From NCBI RefSeq assembly GCF_001949145.1, contig NW_019091418.1:2199871-2263870 (forward strand): DNA of 64,000 nucleotides, read 5' to 3'. Under the pieces are notes generated by a model, which ran no database searches, had not been told where the DNA came from, and worked only from the letters and a program-made list of their open reading frames with translations. Numbering within the stretch: position 1 is the stretch's first letter; each line of letters starts with the position of its first letter. The position numbers and the translations under genes were made by a program. The DNA comes from Acanthaster planci. Lineage: Eukaryota > Echinodermata > Asteroidea > Valvatida > Acanthasteridae. This document shows positions 50,014 to 61,889 of the stretch, piece by piece.

Positions 50014-53000
50014 TCATACACAGGAACCTAGATGCATATTTATGATACCGTGCTCATATAAATGAACTAGCATTTTGAACTCAGCGTCGTAAGTGTGGGC
50101 TTGGTTGAGGGCATTGATATCATTGTGGTAGTGGTAAGGGACATCACTACCGTCAATGGCTGTTGAGTACGGCCAGAAACCGAAGACATTGATTCGATCA
50201 CAGACATCGACGAGGGATAGAATCAAGTACAAACCTGTGAAACAGAAAAGAAACCGTTATTTGTCATCATTTACAAGTCAATAATAAACTACAATTGAAG
50301 CAACTGCGCAGCCATCTTGGGCTATTTAATACAATTGCATTTTCCAAGTCACCGGCCTTGGCGACATACATCAGTGCACTGAAGTGAATGGACTGAAGTT
50401 GGACGCCATTGTATTGAATATTCTGAATGGCCGCGCAGTCATTTCAATTTACACATCGGCAGTTACTTCTGAGCTGCCTATCCAGTGTACAGAGATCAGT
50501 GGGATAGTGCCTACCTGACGTCAATGTTCTTGACCCATAATGCTTTGTGCGTTGGTATAGTTGAGACGCAATTTCCTCAAAACATTTGTGAATGGCTGAT
50601 GGCAACCCCCGGCTCGCCGTGCCATGTTCGGGTGATGGGGACACGTGCATTCCAACCAACCTGTCTTTTCTTTGCCAATAAGACGTGTGCACCCGTAAGC
50701 AGGAAGTCGTGGGTTTGAGTCCCAACCGAGTATGCTTGTGGGTTTTCTCACAAGCCTTCGGGGGCAAACACTGAGTATACAGTGTTGCATTATACGTCGG
50801 GCAGGGTAAAAATTCAGAAATTGAAGACCCTTCTGTTTCCACTTTCCTATTTCAACCGACTCTCTGAAAATAATTTATGGGGGGGGGGTGGTACATCATC
50901 CCAAACCGTATCCACGACTCTTCTCCTACCAGTTGTTGGCCAAAAGCGTTTAGCCCTTGGCGATGTTCGCCATAAGGTACGCACGGAGAGGTAGTGCTGA
51001 GGATGTCCGAGGACAGGCTGAGCCATCATGGAATGGACGGCAAACTGCGCTGTCTGGATTATGATCGGAATATCATAGTCGGCAGAAAAAGCTGGTAGCC
51101 ATAAGTAACTGTCTTTAAACTGCTTGAGAATGGCGCCGAAGTGAACGAGGTCTTCTTGTGTCCGCAAACGATTTAAACTAGGGAAAACAAAGAGATTATA
51201 TGCAATCTGAAGAACATTTTTAAGAATCTTACTTTTTCTCAAAGACATGCATTAAACAGGAACACGTGTCAGAATATCGTCCTATTCTTAAAACACACTG
51301 CTAAGACCAGTATACCCGAGTCACTAAATGCATTGTAACATAGTAATGGGACTAAAATGTGTGGCTAGGATATTTTTGCCGGAGTTACAGAGTACTGATC
51401 CGAAGTAGAGTTTATCTGACACCATTAAAGGTGGGTCAATTGCAAATTCACAGTTTGTTGTTCGGTGTTTGCATGAATTACTAATTCATTCTCACGAAAT
51501 AGTACTGCAAAATAAATTCCCACGCTACGTAGATTTTTATTTTTCCTATTTCAGGTCTCATTTTTTTCGGAGGGGGGGATGGGTGGAGTTGGGAAGTATC
51601 CCCTTGGCCGCCTTCCCTTTGCGACACCCGTGGGCATGAGAGCTGAGAGCAACTCTCGATAGCAGTCTACTTCTGAACACGGATGCAAAGTGCCCACTTT
51701 CATATTACCCATACCCCCCCATCAAAATGACCTCATCAGGCCGGTGTCAGCATTTTGATACTTAATCAGACTCTTCGTGCTCAAGAAATGACTAAATAAT
51801 TTGAGGTCAAGATTATGAAACACAAATCTGAGACAGATGAAGATCGAATACTCACTATTTTTTCAAGTAGGAAGGATTCAAAGTTGTGAAGTTGGTTTTG
51901 CTGCCTACGTCAGCCTCGAATCCACGTGTGGGAGCGAGGTTACATCTAAGAGGGATACGTTTAACCACTGAAGAAGCTTAGTTGGTCGTTTTTTTTACTC
52001 CGATTACATCTTATTAAGCAACGATGCCTAGCTTTGAAAAACAACTGCAGTTCCGAAGCACTCTCGTATTTCCTGTTTTACATGGTTCATTTTATTCAAG
52101 AGTTGGGAGAGTCAAATGCTGCTAACCCCAGCCAAACTTACCCTATACCTGTCTCACCTGAAAACAGCCTGCGATTGGTCAATTGCCTTCCCACAGCGAG
52201 AATCTCTCAAGATGCCGCTTGATCCAACCACGCTGCAGCTTGCAAACTGTCCCGGTTTGTAAATTTGGTTCTGCAAATACAGAAGGAGTGAAGGTCATGA
52301 CGAAGCAAAACACAAATCACTGTCCGCGTGCTTTAACCAGCAAATTCCTGTTTCATTGGCAAAGACACTTAACACTCTAATCCATTAATAGTATTTTGGT
52401 CAAATTTCACAAAACATATATTTTTAGAATTTTTGTGAATTACCTTCCAATAAATTCCGCTTAAAGGCAGTTTTGAAGGTTTTGTATGGTGGTTCGTTTC
52501 GGGGTTGAATTATGCACATCTGTTGCTAACAGATAAACTTTGATCATCGAAAGTTACAATAACTGATTCCAAAAAGTTATCAATAATTAATTTCAGGTTC
52601 CGAAGGCCTTGACGTCAAGTAACATTTCTTATTTAGTTATTTATTTATTTATTTATTTACTTACTTAAATCTTAATTGAGGGTAACCCATCCAGCAGAAG
52701 CTGATCATTTGGGGCACCCATTAAAAAAGAATTACCACAAATGCACAAATATTCAAATACACAAATATATCAGAGTCCAGAGAAAAAAATATTGACATTT
52801 AAAATCCAGTAAGAATGAAAAAAAAAATGGAAAAAGAAAACAGTTTGGAAAGAGGGGAAAAATAGGTATAGATACAAGGGAAAAGACACAAAGAAAACAT
52901 CGAGAGGACATTGAGCGCCCCCCACCTCCTGAAAGAATTAACAATCCATCCAAAATGCAAGTACAAATGAACTGGCAGAGTATCGGTATAAGATTAATAC

Positions 53001-56000
53001 GTGTACATCGGACGCATATCCTATTATCTTTCAGCAAAAGTAGAATGAAAAGCTGAAAAGTAGATTAATGGCCTGAACGAATGGCGAGAGGAATGTCATT
53101 TAAAAACAGAAGTTCTGTAATTAAAACTATTTTTTAAAAGTTCACATTTAGGTTTAGGAACAAAGAAGTTGCCCTGTGATACTGCTCTGGTCGTTGGTCG
53201 AAGTAATCAATATCCAACTTACATAATTCAACAAGCTAAGAATTCAACATGACGTTTTCGTCACCTCCGCAGAAATTCATACGGAACAACCCTGTTAGCA
53301 GGAGTAGGTTTCCCCCCTAAATAACACGATGGAAACAGGAACACACACTCCATACAAAGCCTCCATCACACACCTCAGGTAAAAACTCCATTAGGGCCGG
53401 TGGAAACGTTTGGATATTTCCATGCAGGTAGAAACACATCTCTTCATCTTTTTCAATGTTGTTCTTAGTCAGTAGAAAATTCTTAATACTTCCTTCTTTT
53501 CCCAATGCAGCATGAACGCAATTTCTGTTCGATTAGAGATTGAAAAAGAACGTTACCCACTCTGGAAATACGTCAATCTTTAATAACCGACAGTGAGAAT
53601 TGATAAAACTGTTTTTATTGGAGAAATAAACTTCAAGGTCAAGGAAGCATTATACACTCCTCTGATTTACAAAAACGTTTTTCAAACACAAAGTTCGTCT
53701 CGGCATTAGTAAACAGCGCAGGCATGCACACGCTAAGGCCTATGCTTGACAATTATTTGACTTATTTTGTAAACAACAGTAATCTAAGATATTTGAGCAG
53801 CTAACAATTATGAAGATCAGTGGCCTATTTCCAGCGGTCTAAAAATTTAAATGCACCCAAAATGTTTCACAACGGTGCGAAAATGGCAGCAATATTAAAA
53901 ATGCAATGCCTAACCCTTCTGCAAATAAATGCTTGCATCCGCTGTCGATTATACTTCTTGGCGAGTAAAGGCAAAGGGAGGAAAGTGCTGCTCTGCCAAT
54001 CTACACATCGATATTTGCTAGAGATTTTTTCCCCATTTTTCAAAGTTCGATTTTAGGTTTGACGAAAAGTTAACTAAACTGTGTGCAACCTTACCTGAAT
54101 TCTTGTCTGTTTTGACCTTGAGGTTTCCATGTCTGTTTCTTGAGCATTTTCAGATGGTTGAAAAATATCGTTATATTTTCCTCATACAAGTGAGAGTACT
54201 TTTTAGAAAAGTGCCTGAAGTGAAGCAGAAAGCACAGAGACACTGTTAGGTCACTAAGAGTAATATTACGTGCAAATATGGCCTTTTATCATTCGCAAAG
54301 AACGCGTTCAAAAGCCCAAATGAGTGCGCCCAGACTTGTGAGTATGAAGCCACGCATGCACATCAAAACAACATGTCCTGTCACTGTCTTCTCGCCATCA
54401 TCTCATTTTCAGCCGCATGCGCCGGTTCAGACAAAGAGCAACCCACTGCCGAACAATTATTATCCATTTGCTCAAATGTCTTCGAATAGCGAACGAAACT
54501 TCCGGGCTCCTTCACATCATGACATTAGCATCATACATATAAGAAGAATCCTTTCAATGAATCAGAATTTGAACCAAAGCATTACCGCGCACACATTCCT
54601 TAAGCAACACGCCATACGATATCCCTTTATAGACCTTCTTTGTGTGACATTTACATTATACATTCTGAAAGTACATCAGTTACTACAAAAGTCAGACATG
54701 AATCATGAAGTTGATTCCGATATAAAAAAAAGATTCCTCACAGGGTTCGCACAGAAAATTTGGCTCATCGATGAAAGCTTTGTCCAAGGTTGCGTGGCTA
54801 CCAACAAAAGTAACACTTCCCACCGACATGGCTCTTTTCAACTGACGAGAGAGTACGTACATGATATGTACTTCTTCTAAAGTACGTGTATTCGATTCTT
54901 CGTTGATAAGCAAGGCCGCTTTGTTATCCAAAATGCTCGGCTGAAATCGCACACGATACTATAGTGGCTGCAACCACTGTCACAGGCTCGTAGGTAATTT
55001 CAAGCCGTAGCCAAGTCATTCGGACACGGCCTTACGGCTGGTGAAGGAATGACAATTACATAAATCCCTCTATATTTATGTGAGTATATTTGTGTATAGA
55101 GGGATCGACGTGTGTATAGGAATCGTAACCGACAGATCATAACACCTCCATGTCACCGAAAGTGTGATTTTGACGGCAGTTAAGAGAAAGGGAGGTTGTA
55201 TGAGCCCTCCCATGAACATACTTCCAAAGTTACAGTTATAGCCTTATAAGAACCTAAAAATACCGGGAACCCTTTACTTTGTCTTTTTTAAGATATATTG
55301 ACGTGTTTGTGCTAGCAGGATCTAAGAGGACCTGCAAGCCACCTCGATACACCTGTGAAAATGATGGGTCGTTCTTTCTGTAAGCGAAATTACGTCAGCC
55401 AACTTGCCCATTACGTTTGACATTCCAAAGGAGCGGGAGTTTTAAAGTTGTGTCCAGAGATGGTTCCGCCAAGGTTGGTCTTTTTTTATCGGAGGGTGGA
55501 ATGGAATCTTCATTCCTCAACCGTATTTCGTGTACGCTATGGCACAGAATGTATACAATTTTCGGATAATGTCCCGGCATTTATCAACCTTTTTCTCCAT
55601 TTTTTGTTTAAATTAATAATCCGTGAATGAGATTTTTCCTGGTGTCTATGTATAGCACGAATCCCAATCCCTCACTGAAGATTAACCATACTTCGTGTTC
55701 TATGGGTAATTCAAGAATTAGGGAAGAGTTAGGGATCTGATCTGATCTAATCTGATCTGATCTGATCTTATTTTATTTTATCTGATCTTATCTTAGAGGT
55801 GCATGCTCACACTTGATTTTGGACGGAGTCATTACAGTTTTGCGTTTTACTGTGGAGAGTTGTCATCGTAGGATACATATTCCAAAGTGCAGAATGCAAC
55901 ATAAGCTGTATTCTGAATTGACTTCATTAAAAGCTAATTATATTGACGACTGATGAAGAAGAAACCTTCGGTTTGGGTTTGTTCCAGGATTACGTTACAA

Positions 56001-57809
56001 AAAAGAAAAAAATGGTTAGAAGTATTTTCAGCTCCGAATGGGCATTAAGCGACACATTCTGCGCAAACAATTTTGACAGAAGTATTTAACTGAGAGAACT
56101 AAATGTTGCTGAACACTCCTGACACATGTCTCCGCAATGACTTTTGTTGTCGTTTTGTTTTAATGGCGCTTTCAGCAACTCAGGTTATTTGCGTCAATAA
56201 CTGTACGTTTATTCATACACTTTATTAATCAGCATCACATTACGGAGTTAGGAAGAAGGTCCAGTTTTAGAGGCAGGAGGAAACCGGAGTACCCGGAGAA
56301 AACCTGCGAGAGCGAGTATGGACTGGAAACCAAATGCACTCAAAGCCTGGGCCAAGCCGGGACTGGAACCCAGGCCTCATTGGTGCAAAGCGAGGAAAGA
56401 ACCAACCCGTGTATCTCGTGGCAGATACATAACGTCTAAAACGAATGAACACTACTACAACGGAATAACCACCGTGAAATTGGCCGACATATCCATCATA
56501 CGCCGACAGCCGAATGTATTGTTTTCATTACACGTAAATGCAGGTTTGATTATGTTGGGACAAAATCAAGAGGAAATAATGCGTGCTAACCCGTCGTGCT
56601 AAGAGCTGTACGTTTGCTACATCAGTGTTGTAGTCGTCGAAACCTCTCGAGACCAATTTGAACCGGTCTTGGTCTTAGACCCCTGGTCTCGAACTGTTGA
56701 TGTCTGTCTCTGTCTTGACTTGGACTGCCTGGTCTTGCCTACAACTCTGCACGCATGTTCACCCCTTTAATTGTGCGTGCATGCGCTAAACTTCGGCAAT
56801 GTCGTGATCACTTTCTGTTGCTTGTCTAGATGGCGATGCCAGCCAGCAAACGAATATACAAAAATCCATATCTGCCGAGATCTTCCACATTGTGTACAAT
56901 TTTTCTTGATTTGTACCAGAGAAATATAATCAGGCTTCAAATTTCAATTTGTGATATGTTTCTTGTTAATTTTAAGTGACATTTCGGAGAAAATGGGGTG
57001 AAAGATGCTTGTGTACGTCACATTTCCGAACGTAAAAAAGGGTATTTAAAAATAAAAGTTTTGAATTGTTCTCCATTTTTTCACACATGCTGCATATCTT
57101 GGGTAATTGAACGTTTGTTTAAAAAAGGGTACCATGTTACGTTTAAGCTATTGTGAATTATTCTTCGTTAGTTTTATCAATTTTAATTTTGGCTCTCTGT
57201 TGATTGATGGTCGGTCATGATTTCTGTGTGCACATGTGCACTTATACATGTACATGTACAAGTACATTTACTCCATCAACGCATGTATACATGCACTACT
57301 ACGGACAAATGAGTTTCGTGCAAAATCTGAACTTAATTTGTTGGTACTTTGTGGTTTCCATCCGCGGAAAGATGAGTCGGAACGTTGTCCGAAGTCACCT
57401 GCCTCAAAATCCACAGTAAAGTGATCAAGTGCACATGCGCCAAATCTCAACTAAGTAGTGCAAACTACTTAGTTGAGATATATATGTATCTATTTCCTGA
57501 ATATGTCCACCATAAACTGTTTTAAGAAGGGTGAGGGCGCCCTTACCTCAATGCTGTCACCTGGGAGGAGATATTTACTCTTGACTTCCTTGTCCAATGC
57601 ACGCTCTCCAGATCAAACTCAAGTACTGGCTTACAACTAGGCTCACTTTTGGAGTTTCTCGTGAAACGAAAAGCGAAATATAGCAAAGCGAGTAGGGCGG
57701 TACCTCGGTAAATGCCACGTCTAAATACAGCTCGCCTACTCTTTGGTTTCCAACAAGAATCGACGCAGCTACCGTAGCAGAAATGGCTTCTCCAGGATTT
57801 CCGAGCCAT
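50014..57809 (-). CDS. Alpha-2,8-sialyltransferase-like protein (GT29, ST8Sia type), 401 aa
   Basis: Seven exons in minus order: 57809-57547, 54214-54095, 53524-53374, 52270-52158, 51945-51856, 51177-50930, 50234-50014 (stop after HLGSCV). All phases fit. ST8Sia enzymes transfer sialic acid from CMP-sialic acid onto sialylated glycans in the Golgi. The start MARKSWRSHF leads to a short type II membrane anchor (about 32-47). Sialylmotif L spans CSVVGSSGILRDSRCG (190-205) through RCNLAPTRGFEADVG; motif S includes FWPTTGLYLIL and FGFWPYS. Motif III is YHYH (362-365), and motif VS is His375-x4-Glu380. Cys190/Cys340 and a C-terminal Cys400 match the family's disulfides. Ser195 replaces the usual Asn of VVGN(S/G)G. 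Introns hold a SINE, a LINE 3' end and simple repeats. GT29 membership is firm; linkage and acceptor are inferred. Confidence 0.92.
50640..50835 (+). mobile_element. tRNA-derived SINE, family B, plus copy
   Basis: It carries a B-box-like GTCGTGGGTTTGAGTCCC (about 50706-50723), then CTTGTGGGTTTTCTCACAAGCCTTCGGGGGCA and a tail around ATACGTCGGGCAGGG. The same order occurs in reverse orientation at 61525-61725. It sits in the last intron of the sialyltransferase gene and is diverged in its tRNA-like head. Confidence 0.75.
52630..53230 (-). mobile_element. LINE 3' end (Jockey/CR1-like) in an intron of the sialyltransferase gene
   Basis: The minus strand encodes VSQGNFFVPKPKCELLKNSF (about 53125-53185), the C-terminal signature of many Jockey/CR1-like ORF2 proteins. 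A 3' UTR follows, and a (TAAA)n-type tail lies at about 52635-52670. It is heavily 5'-truncated. It lies in the same orientation as the host gene, between its third and fourth coding exons. Confidence 0.6.
54278..54880 (+). other. Unidentified 200-codon open frame antisense to the sialyltransferase gene
   Basis: This is the longest uninterrupted frame outside recognised genes and relics. It lies on the plus strand inside the large first intron of the sialyltransferase gene. The product is Ser/His/Asn-rich with one hydrophobic stretch, IDLLCVTFTLYIL (about residues 118-130). I see no known domain. Its AT-poor first half could leave it open by chance; coding status is unproven. Confidence 0.2.
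55064..55105. repeat. Perfect 11-bp inverted repeat, 20-nt loop
   Basis: ATCCCTCTATA (55064-55074) and TATAGAGGGAT (55095-55105) can form a hairpin. It is intronic to the sialyltransferase gene and of unknown role. Confidence 0.75.
55735..55795. repeat. (ATCTG)n/(ATCTT)n microsatellite
   Basis: Tandem TCTGA/TCTTA pentamers with a short TTTTA interruption, in an intron of the sialyltransferase gene. Confidence 0.9.
56125..56430 (-). mobile_element. tRNA-derived SINE, family A, minus copy
   Basis: This is the reverse complement of the element at 19543-19829. GAGTACCCGGAGAAAACCTG (about 56288-56308) is the inverted core, with TTTGGTTTCCAGTCCATACTCGCTCTCGCAGG in inverse beside it. The inverse tail (TTGTTGTCGTTTTG) is at about 56140. 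It lies in the first intron of the sialyltransferase gene. Confidence 0.8.
57444..57479. repeat. Perfect 16-bp hairpin with 4-nt loop
   Basis: ATCTCAACTAAGTAGT, then GCAA, then ACTACTTAGTTGAGAT. It lies about 65 bp downstream of the first donor of the sialyltransferase gene, so it would be transcribed in the intron. No flanking duplication is evident. Confidence 0.9.
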
Positions 57810-58128
57810 AATTACCGTATGGTAATCTGTGCACTGCACACGTACTCGCTGCTAGTTGTGCAAGGCGATGTTTGTTTTCCACTCAATGTAGAATCTTCAA
57901 TGCCAACCCTAAAATAAAAACAACAGGTGTGTTCGTGACTTATTATCAAGGCTCGAGGCTTTGTTACAACTAATGTCTACAGATAATCGCAAATTGACGA
58001 TTACTGAATCTGCAACTTAACTGATAGTTCTTCGGTATTTCCTCAACAAGCAATATTGCTCCCAAAATCACATAACCATTACCCCAAAGCTATGCCTCTT
58101 TTGGAGTAGCAGAGGAAGCAGAAACATC

Positions 58129-59061
58129 AGGTCGTATGAATAAAAACTAGCAAATGCTGTGAAGTTCAAGCAAACAGCAAACGCGTTTATTGAGAAGTCA
58201 AATTACTAAGAATAAGCAAATGCTTGAGTTTGTGCAATAAAATGTTTTCTTTTCCATTCAGCATCTACTAGTATAAATATTAGCAAATGCTTTAAGGCCA
58301 ATTCATACTCGCTGCGTATTCACTGTGTACGCAGCGCGAAGGTCTATTTTGAGGTGTCTGCAGTGCATGAACGAAAGCACAGTGCATAATGAAAATGCGC
58401 ACCCTTGCACAAAGTTTGTGAAAATAATGGATAGTGCGAGCGCACCAAATGTATGCGTATTCGGACAAATTAAAAAATTGAATCTTTTGTCGGATACGCA
58501 CACGCAGCCGAGACTTGAGAAAGCATGACGGTACGTATGAACGTCGAATGGCGGCGTTCACATTACGCGCTGCGTGTGTGCAAACGCAGCGAGTATGAAC
58601 CAGCCCTAGACCTCAGCATGGCAGACAAGCACGATGGCAGTAATTTTGATCGCAAAAACCTTGATGAAGAAAATTGCTCTGCCACTCCACTCTCAAGGCG
58701 GTACAGCTGCAGGCATCTGGTTTCTTGAGATTCCCTACTAATATACAGCTTTTCCTTCAGAACAACATTCATGAACGCTGCCATTTTGAACATGGCTCCT
58801 CATTTTCAAGCTTGCCTGACCCAGTCTTGATAAATGTCAAGTAAATACTCCAATTCTGTAGAACTTACTGGTTTTTATTCATACAAAATGAAGCAACTGC
58901 TTATTGTCAAGCACAAGCTTAAAGAGTAAAAAGTAAATACTTTTACTTTTTAGCAATCGCACTAAAGTGAAAGCATTTGCTTCGTTATTATTCATACAAA
59001 CACGAGGAAATGCTTCAAAAATGGCAGTAAAAGCAAATGCTACTTTATATTCATACGACCC
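58129..59061. mobile_element. Inverted-repeat DNA element (~620 bp) carrying a nested MITE
   Basis: The left end GGTCGTATGAATAAAAACTAGCAAATGC (58129-58157) is matched in inverse by GCAAATGCTACTTTATATTCATACGACC (59032-59060). Subterminal GCAAATGC motifs recur near 58210, 58283 and 58975. A second element (58296-58606) is inserted inside. No transposase frame is visible, so it is non-autonomous. Confidence 0.7.
58296..58606. mobile_element. 311-bp MITE with ~40-bp terminal inverted repeats
   Basis: GGCCAATTCATACTCGCTGCG...GCAGCGCG (58296-58338) pairs with CGCGCTGCG...CGCAGCGAGTATGAACCAGCCC (58566-58606). TTAA abuts the left end, but the right flank is TAGA, so the target duplication is unclear or mutated. 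It is nested in the 58129-59061 element. Confidence 0.8.
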
Positions 59062-61524
59062 ATTAGTGCCCTGTTTTGCTAAAAAGCCAAACTAAATGCT
59101 TGTATGTATTCCTTGCATGTCCTTATACATGTCCTTTTTAATTTTGTTTTCTTTCGACTGACTTCTAATAATCAATAATCTTTTAAATTAGAGATGAAAA
59201 ATCCTAAAATGCTACTCATTTCCTTTCCAGTTTTGATGACAAGCGTGTCACAAGAGATTTTCTGTATTGACACCTACTGCCGTGTTATGTACAACGTGAC
59301 CCCCCAAAAACCGCGACACAAAAGGAATATTTATTATCTCCCTAAATAATTCAGATTTTGTTCTTTTTACCACATTAAAGCTTAGGATGAAGGCATCTAC
59401 CCTAAGCTTCTATCTGGCAGATAGCTTGTAAGCCCAACAATTTCTTACAAAATTCGAGAGAAAATGAATACTCTTTTTGTTGCATTTTTTGGACCACCCT
59501 GAATAACTCTTGATCGTTTTGTCTTTGAACGGCGCTGTTTTAATAAACAAACAGTAAAATGCAGAAAAACAAAATCTTATATTTTCGGTTAGGTATAATG
59601 AATGATAGTGAAATTTTTAGTACTCTCGACTATGAATTAGGACAGTGACTGCCAAGTTAAGTTTTATTGATATATTGCGTTATTTAGATGATCGTTTATG
59701 TCCTGATTCACTTCGTAGACGAGAAATCGATGTCTTAAATTAAAAGATGAATGATTAAGACTTTAAAATCTTTATTTGGTACTAATTTGACAAAACCCCT
59801 AATAATCAAGTAAGCATACAGTTATTTAAACAAAGAATCTCTATGGTTTAAAATATTACCCAATCGCTTTTCCGAGTTATTATGTTACTTACTTGTTTTT
59901 TAAGATAAAATATTACCAGTTTTTTATTTTTTTCCCCAAAAATTTGACACAATATATGGTTCGTATAAAACTTACCGGTTTCGTAAAGTTGTATACAGTC
60001 TGTTAATTTTTTCCTAAGTTGTTCGGAGGACTGTGGAAGCTACATCAACATATTGAAATATGATGGTAATAAACATGAATAATAAAAGTGGAAACTCTGA
60101 ACATAAAATCTCGGACTGTTTTGTTGGTTATGATTACACAGATCTGTAGCACACCGATACAGCTGTTACAGTGCTCTTCTGATGAACTCAGTGACCCACA
60201 TGTTGTAAACATCCGTAGGGGGATGGATTTCCGCGCCAAAAAAATTAGAGTGGCAGTCGCTAGATAATGAAAATTAAATATTTCTGACCGGTTTTAATAG
60301 GTTCCCATGCAGCTTATCATAACGCATCCCTACAACACAAACAAGTACGCTGCCTTAATGTTACTGGTCGACCATGCAGGGTTCGATGAACTGTGTTTTG
60401 AAAGAAGGTCGGGGAGTCGATGCAGTGAAGGGTCGCGTGTCATGCGGGTCAAGGCGATTTCGAGCAACGGGTTTGTGACATGTGGCTGCCTCAGGCAGAA
60501 TTACTTACGCAGAGATGAGATTCGGAGTTTTGATTCTCAAAACGTGAAAATCCATATTCACCCAATTATTGACTGACCGCTCGCAATCCCACTCAACCCG
60601 CACGCGACACAATAAATCATGAGTCACTTGACCGTGACAATTTAGCTGTCAGTTTTAGTTTAATTGGATGTGACTGAGATAGCCTAGCAATTTGCTATTT
60701 GAAGAGAAGAAAACCGAACATATATGTACTATACGGATAACTCTGAACCATGCCATGACCGTTTGGGTTGCGCCGGAAACTGTCTAAAATCAAAGAGGTG
60801 AAACCGTGATTACCGAATGATCCTCATGTTTTGACAATAAAACAACAATGAACCGTTTCCTACAGTTCGTCGTCAGGAGGTTGAAAGAGAAAGGAAAGTA
60901 TTCTTACCAAATTTGGTTTCTGGGAGTCCACGGAAGGAGAAAGAGCTGAAAAATTCTGACAGGTTTATAGGCGGGGTCCTTGCTTTACGTGCAACATGAA
61001 AAACACGTGCAATAAAGATGGCTGCCCACATTATGGAGATGACAGTATCGCAACTGGAGGTGGAGACAATTATGGCAGGTCATATGGTGTTAGGTCAGTG
61101 AGGCAACATGAATTATGAAACAGTGTGTTCAAGGCCCAGTTCGGAGAAAACATGGTGTGTTTTATTTCATTTTATCGAAATATTTTGGTCCCTGGAAATA
61201 ATGTACCATTTCCTCAAAACGTTATTTTGTTCCCTGGAAATACTGTAACAACTTTTGAGTCATTAAATTAGATTGTATTGACCCCAGTACTGTAGAGCTC
61301 AGTCCTTTTGCTCACGTACCTTTGTTCTTCATTCTTACAGTGGAGCGTTTCTCTAGCTTTGTGAAATAGAAAATGCACTGTTTGAAACAGTCTGTTTCTT
61401 CAGTTCATCGAGTTCTGTGAATTCCTGTAGCATTTTTAGTCCAGGTTAGCATTCCTTTTTACATTTTTGTGACCAGCAGGCCTATTAAACCTGGTTAAAC
61501 CTGCCTGTACACATGTTCCCTTCC
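59062..61524. other. Intergenic, no gene recognised
   Basis: AT-rich DNA. The only longer frame (60307-60576, 89 codons) shows no domain or splice support. Confidence 0.4.
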
Positions 61525-61725
61525 TCAACTTAATTTTGGATTTGCCCTTCCCGACGTGTATTTAACACTGTATAGGGCCTACTCAGTGTGCCCCCGAAAG
61601 CTTGTGAAAAACCCACAAGCGTACTCAGGTGGGACTCGAACCCACGACCTCCTGCTTACTAGTGCAGACGTCTTAACCACTCAACCACCGAGCTTGCCGG
61701 TGTCGGCTGGCTGGTTCGAATCGAA
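61525..61725 (-). mobile_element. tRNA-derived SINE, family B, minus copy
   Basis: Read on the minus strand there is an A-box-like GCTCGGTGGTTGAGTGG (about 61675-61695) and a B box in GTGGGTTCGAGTCCC (about 61631-61646). CTTGTGGGTTTTCACAAGC TTTCGGGGGCAC follows, with a tail around CACGTCGGGAAGGG. It resembles a tRNA gene in its first 75 bp but continues into the SINE body shared with 50640-50835, so it is not a tRNA gene. Confidence 0.85.
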
Positions 61726-61889
61726 TTGTTTACGGTACCCGCTGCTACAGGAAAACCCCTACAAGAATTAATTTCAACGGTTTGTGTTGCACTCCATATA
61801 TGTTGGAAACACGCGGTGAGACTACGGCATTCACAAGTATGGAACACTGGCTACGGCTCTTCACGGGTGCCTCTTTTATGGTGTTCTAT

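Noticed and set aside
51946-51968. Alternative acceptor at 51969 for the fifth sialyltransferase exon
   Set aside because: It would break the reading phase. The CTCTTAG acceptor (exon from 51945) restores the conserved RCNLAP motif in frame.
60307-60576. 89-codon plus-strand open frame
   Set aside because: No domain, no splice support, and it is surrounded by non-coding AT-rich DNA.
61621-61700. Possible tRNA gene on the minus strand (good A and B boxes)
   Set aside because: The same head plus a shared 3' body occurs at 50640-50835, so it is a SINE. I could not fold a complete cloverleaf with confidence.
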